In this document: one piece after another, positions 19,346 to 20,980 of the stretch
Numbering within the stretch: the stretch's first letter is position 1
How the letters are laid out: each line of letters begins with the position of its first letter
Assembly: GCA_036897625.1 (NCBI GenBank)
Contig: JAYMTA010001243.1
Coordinates: 1 to 20,980 of the forward strand
Length of the DNA stretch: 20,980 bases
From: Pelargonium cotyledonis
Lineage: Eukaryota; Streptophyta; Magnoliopsida; Geraniales; Geraniaceae
Direction of reading: 5' to 3'
Program-made: the position numbers and the translations under genes
The notes under the pieces: generated by a model
Database searches by the model: none
The model's input: only the letters and a program-made list of their open reading frames with translations
Told to the model about the DNA's origin: nothing

Positions 19346-20729
19346 TGCCTTTGTCTCTTGCTACACACACCATTCCTAGCTTCTCCATTCACTAAATGCT
19401 CTTTGCCTTCCTATATCTCTTCCCCAACTGCCTTTTCTTACTGAATTTTGCAGGCACCACTACCACACACTCTTTCACTTTTTTCTCTTTCCCTTTTCAA
19501 TTAGGGTTTTCCATATATTCATTACATCTCTGAAGCTCTCATGCTATAACCTTTATTGAGAGTAATTAAACAAGATCTCTTGAAAGAGCTCCTATTAGGG
19601 GAAAAAAGGAGCTTCCCTTTTTTCTTGCTCTTGTTCTTCTGATCAAGAAACCTAACTAGATCACAAGCAGGTAACAAGTTTTGTTTCCTTTTATGGCTAA
19701 ATCTTTTTTTGTGCTAATCATATTGTTGTTTTTGTTTCTTTGGGGGTGAGCTAAGGGCTAAAGAAAGATGCTAAATATGTTAACTAATTAGTTAGAGTTT
19801 GTAATTTAGGGCTTAACTAGCTTAGCTATAAACATCTAGCCATGTTCATATATCTTAATTACTTCAACACTGATAGTATAGTTTAATTTTGTTCTTGATG
19901 TGTAAGCTAACTAATTAAACTTCTCAGTTGCACCGGCGCGCAGTCGGATAATTAAGTTCCATTTTCAACTGATCTCAGATGATCATAAACATATAGTTGT
20001 TCCCATGCAGCAAAATGCTTCAAAAACTGAAAGATCTGGACAGGAAAGATAGAGATGGAGGAAAAAAGTTAAATGGATAAAGAGAAAAGAAAGAAATCTT
20101 AGGTGTTAAGAAGAAGAAATTGTAGTAGTAAAGTACTGTAGTCTCAATTCTTCTCAGAAACAATCTGCATATTTAAGCATGTTTTGTGTTTTTAAGTGTT
20201 TGAAATCAAGAAACCAATTAAAAATCCATCTCTCTGGGTTTAAGAAACCCTAATCCAACATAATCTCCTTCAAGAATATATATACAAACACATATACTGC
20301 AATATTTTATAAGAAAAGTTCAAGTTCTCTGACACAATTGCACATAACGCATAGGGTAGCCTGATTATTAGGATGTACAAACATTAAAACTTGCTCATAA
20401 ATAAGTTTGTGTTTGTACTTATTTATTTTGGTGTACTCCTATGAATAGATATGTGAAACAAGCTAATAAATGAGCATATATATATTGAATAATATATATG
20501 TATAGTACTGCTAGCTCGTGAACTTCATAGAAAAGGCCTTAATTATTTTCCTATATATATGAATGTAAATAATTATCAAGAACACTCTGCTAGTACTCCA
20601 TATATATTAGCAAGGTATAGCTTCAGGTTGGAGGCTCGGCTGCTACGTGTGTTGATAAAAAAAATCAAATTAAGCTATAGCTTGCTTACAAAACAAAAAG
20701 AATTGGTTGATGTGATGAAGTTGGTGCAG
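19290..20729 (+). other. 5' leader exon and leader intron of the LOB-like gene
   Basis: The leader exon appears to run from about 19290 to 19670, ending CAAGCAG/GTAACA. A long intron (19671-20729) ends TTGGTGCAG/TTTC, 12 bases before the ATG at 20742. The leader is CT-rich and contains an upstream ATG at 19396 opening a 45-codon frame. From memory, Arabidopsis LOB also has an intron in its 5'UTR. Exact start and splice sites need transcript data. Confidence 0.6.
19301..19341 (+). repeat. (CT)20 microsatellite in the LOB-like leader
   Basis: This is a perfect run of about 20 CT units directly downstream of the predicted TATA box. CT/GA tracts near plant transcription starts are known binding sites for BPC (GAGA-binding) factors, which fits a developmental gene. 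Length is likely variable between individuals. Confidence 0.9.
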
Positions 20730-20741
20730 TTTCTTGAATCA

Positions 20742-20980
20742 ATGGCTTCCTCCTACAACTCCCCCTGCGCCGCCTGCAAGTTCTTGCGGAGGAAATGCCT
20801 GCCCGGTTGCATCTTCGCGCCTTATTTCCCGCCGGAGGAGCCTCAGAAGTTCGCCAACGTCCACAAGATCTTCGGAGCGAGCAACGTCACGAAGCTCCTC
20901 AACGAGCTCCTCCCTCACCAGAGAGAGGACGCAGTGAACTCCCTGGCCTACGAAGCGGAGGCCCGACTCAGAGACCCCGT
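20742..20980 (+). CDS. LOB: LOB-domain transcription factor, 5' part, cut by the window end
   Basis: The first 79 codons are present. After MASSYNSP comes the zinc-binding CX2CX6CX3C block CAACKFLRRKCLPGC (C9, C12, C19, C23). The GAS block follows, with FANVHKIFGASNVTKLLNEL around residues 39-58, then the start of the segment before the leucine-zipper-like coil (DAVNSLAYEAEARLRDP). The match to Arabidopsis LOB is close to identity over this stretch. The family binds GCGGCG-type DNA sites in the nucleus; LOB is expressed at the base of lateral organs and limits brassinosteroid responses at boundaries. An in-frame ATG at 20715 would add nine residues but lies in the predicted leader intron. Assignment to LOB itself rather than another class I LBD is strengthened by its position next to the other two genes. 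Confidence 0.93.
   Translation, partial: MASSYNSPCAACKFLRRKCLPGCIFAPYFPPEEPQKFANVHKIFGASNVTKLLNELLPHQREDAVNSLAYEAEARLRDP

Noticed and set aside
19092..19388. A 98-codon - frame containing an Arg-Glu repeat
   Set aside because: The repeat is just the antisense reading of the (CT)20 tract, and the rest overlaps the LOB-like promoter and leader.
1..20980. Possible tRNA, rRNA, CRISPR, or bacterial-type operon features
   Set aside because: No cloverleaf with intact A and B boxes, no regularly spaced repeats, and a clear plant nuclear gene structure throughout.

Overview
The window is nuclear DNA from a flowering plant, almost certainly a eudicot. It has spliced genes with GT-AG introns, AT-rich intergenic DNA, Stowaway-type MITEs and plant-only families such as an LBD/LOB protein and an NLR-derived LRR protein. 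The order HDA6-like histone deacetylase, SAM-dependent methyltransferase-like protein, LOB-like gene matches, from memory, Arabidopsis AT5G63110, AT5G63100 and AT5G63090 (LOB). This is therefore a conserved microsyntenic block. The species cannot be read from the sequence; a rosid is plausible.

Layout. 1-3769: AT-rich intergenic DNA, possibly with the 3' end of an unseen gene at the left edge, a decayed Stowaway MITE (1455-1640), a weak tRNA/SINE-like trace and a GGGCC cluster. 3770-8199 (+): a complete six-exon HDA6-type class I deacetylase of 471 residues. 8697-9659 (+): an intronless, probably plastid-targeted spermidine-synthase/methyltransferase-fold protein of 320 residues. 9660-10984: no gene seen.

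10985-16050: a lineage-specific tandem duplication lying between the methyltransferase and LOB genes. Each copy has a spacer, a small two-exon secreted-peptide gene on + (copy A 11906-12352, copy B 13690-14135; both 102 residues), and a convergent LRR gene on -. In copy A the LRR gene is reduced to three short relics (12647-12825). In copy B it is a long open frame (14343-15914) encoding a winged-helix plus LRR protein with no CC or NB-ARC domain. A 213-bp Stowaway MITE sits in the copy B spacer, and copy A keeps the matching empty site, so it inserted after the duplication.

16050-19257: about 3.2 kb with no gene, holding an old LTR/TRIM-like relic (17880-17993). 19258-20980 (+): the LOB-like gene, with a TATA box, a (CT)20 leader, a 5'UTR intron of about 1.06 kb, and the first 79 codons of the LOB domain before the window ends.

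Functionally, HDA6 (chromatin silencing) and LOB (organ-boundary transcription factor) are regulatory genes kept in ancestral order. The peptide/LRR block between them looks like a young, fast-evolving signalling or defence insertion. The peptide pair, which I cannot assign to a known family, is the most novel element here. Its exon structure is predicted from sequence only.
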